NCBI GenBank assembly: GCA_964460075.1
Contig: CAYWPC010000002.1
Coordinates: forward strand, 1-64,000
Direction: 5' to 3'
Length of the DNA stretch: 64,000 nt
Source: JAMBLL01 sp964460075
GTDB taxonomy: Bacteria > Actinomycetota > Acidimicrobiia > Spongiisociales > UBA5794
The notes under the pieces are model-generated. The model was given only the letters and a program-made list of their open reading frames with translations, was not told where the DNA came from and searched no databases. Positions 63,391 to 64,000 of the stretch are shown piece after piece; the stretch's first letter is position 1, and each line of letters opens with the position of its first letter. The translations under genes were made by a program, and so were the position numbers.

Positions 63391-64000
63391 GAGAGCGACC
63401 TGTTTTCGTACAGCGATGCGACGACGTTCGCCACAACGCGGCCGACTCTGCGGTTCATCGCACGAACGGACACGACGACGGCCGGCGACCGTGTGTTCTT
63501 GAGAATCGGCAGCGTGCGGCCCGCATGGACGAGACCGAGTCGCTCGGCGACCGCCCCGGCGATCGCCATTCCCGCTTCGGACCTGCTGTGTTCAGAACTG
63601 AAGTAGAAGACTCCCTCTTCTCCATCCTGGGGAACAAAGAACCCGATGACGATGTGTGCGTTGAGTCGGTTTGCACGCTCAGCTCTAACGATCGGTGGCG
63701 GAGCGGTATCGATGCTCCTGCTAATGATTGGGTGACTACCGAGTAGCTGCAGGCAAGCGCTGGCTTCGACAGCGGCAATCCAAGCTGCCTCTGCCTCAAG
63801 GTCGGTACGACACTCTGGATCGATGTAGACCCTCTGACCCGCGATCGAGTGCGGCAGGGACTGTAGCCACTGGTGTTCCCTCACCGCTTCCCTCCCTGGC
63901 TTGCGTGTTGCCCTTTCGACGAGGCGAAGCTCACCGGTGACGAGCTCGCCGGCGATGCCGTCTGCAGCAAGACTTCGATTGTGCTGGAAATCGAGAAGAC
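63366..64000 (-). CDS. CwlM-like amidase_3 protein with PG-binding domain, partial (5' end outside)
   Basis: The gene enters from the right edge. The edge part reads FQHNRSLAADGIAGELVTGE, the end of a PG_binding_1 domain. The rest is an amidase_3-like domain from QRVYIDPECRT, where active enzymes have IDPGHGG, to a segment ANRLNAHIVIGFFVPQD, where active ones have ISIHxN. Both zinc histidines appear replaced, so catalysis is probably lost. Gene position convergent to parB matches mycobacterial cwlM, an essential regulator of MurA. It overlaps the parB end by 25 bases. Cytoplasmic role is inferred. Confidence 0.75.
   Translation of the reverse strand, partial: LLDFQHNRSLAADGIAGELVTGELRLVERATRKPGREAVREHQWLQSLPHSIAGQRVYIDPECRTDLEAEAAWIAAVEASACLQLLGSHPIISRSIDTAPPPIVRAERANRLNAHIVIGFFVPQDGEEGVFYFSSEHSRSEAGMAIAGAVAERLGLVHAGRTLPILKNTRSPAVVVSVRAMNRRVGRVVANVVASLYENRSLSQADGSKR

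Overview
The window is chromosomal DNA from a high-GC Gram-positive bacterium (Actinomycetota), probably a deep-branching class such as Acidimicrobiia. The evidence is the actinobacterial origin neighbourhood (dnaA-dnaN-recF-dciA-gyrB-gyrA-DUF3566 on one side, rpmH-rnpA-yidD-yidC-jag-rsmG-parA-parB on the other, facing a CwlM-like gene), the fhaA-fhaB-pstP-ftsW-pbpA-pknB cell-envelope signalling cluster, crgA, a class E sortase and an F420-type nitroreductase. The class-level placement is inference. No rRNA and no CRISPR array were seen.

Layout. 1-8 kb: tRNA-Arg(ACG) and four tRNA-Ser genes interleaved with a DUF885 protein, an EamA permease, an AhpD-like enzyme, fructose-bisphosphate aldolase, tadA and an alpha/beta hydrolase, ending in a large-type SRP RNA. 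Two related perfect or near-perfect palindromes lie here. 8-11.5 kb: minus-strand operon with a membrane protein, DUF4446, serS and a UbiE-type methyltransferase. 11.7-21.3 kb: phospho-signalling and peptidoglycan cluster, then mutY, trpG/pabA, a 48-residue membrane peptide, sortase and crgA. 21-27 kb: thiolase, an MFS permease and a two-component system. 27.2-31.5 kb: accessory segment bounded by tRNA-Ile and a degenerate copy of its 3' half. It holds an ECF sigma factor with a membrane partner and a broken AbiE toxin-antitoxin pair. 31.6-34.7 kb: an MMPL exporter and its TetR regulator, each with a matching palindromic operator. 35-44 kb: mixed housekeeping and metabolic genes, including an AhpD-like gene interrupted by an in-frame TGA at exactly the position of the family's redox cysteine (putative selenoprotein), acetyl-CoA synthetase, AI-2E permease, aminotransferase and VIT transporter. 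44.4-48 kb: cobalamin riboswitch driving btuF-btuC-btuD-cobO. 49-61 kb: replication origin region. 61-64 kb: parS sites, rsmG, parAB and the C-terminal part of a cwlM-like gene that runs off the window.

How it works together. Replication initiation (DnaA at the dnaA-dnaN gap with DnaA boxes and trio repeats), segregation (ParAB with two parS sites), membrane insertion (YidC/YidD and the SRP RNA) and envelope growth control (PknB/PstP/FHA/FtsW/PBP, CrgA, CwlM-like) are all present near the origin. The serine decoding set (GCT, GGA, TGA, CGA) sits within 10 kb of serS, and the only ANN anticodon substrate, tRNA-Arg(ACG), lies near its editing enzyme TadA. The leading discoveries are the putative selenoprotein with a SECIS-like hairpin, the 18-bp perfect hairpin embedded in rsmG beside parS, the palindromic repeat pair and the tRNA-Ile-bounded island.
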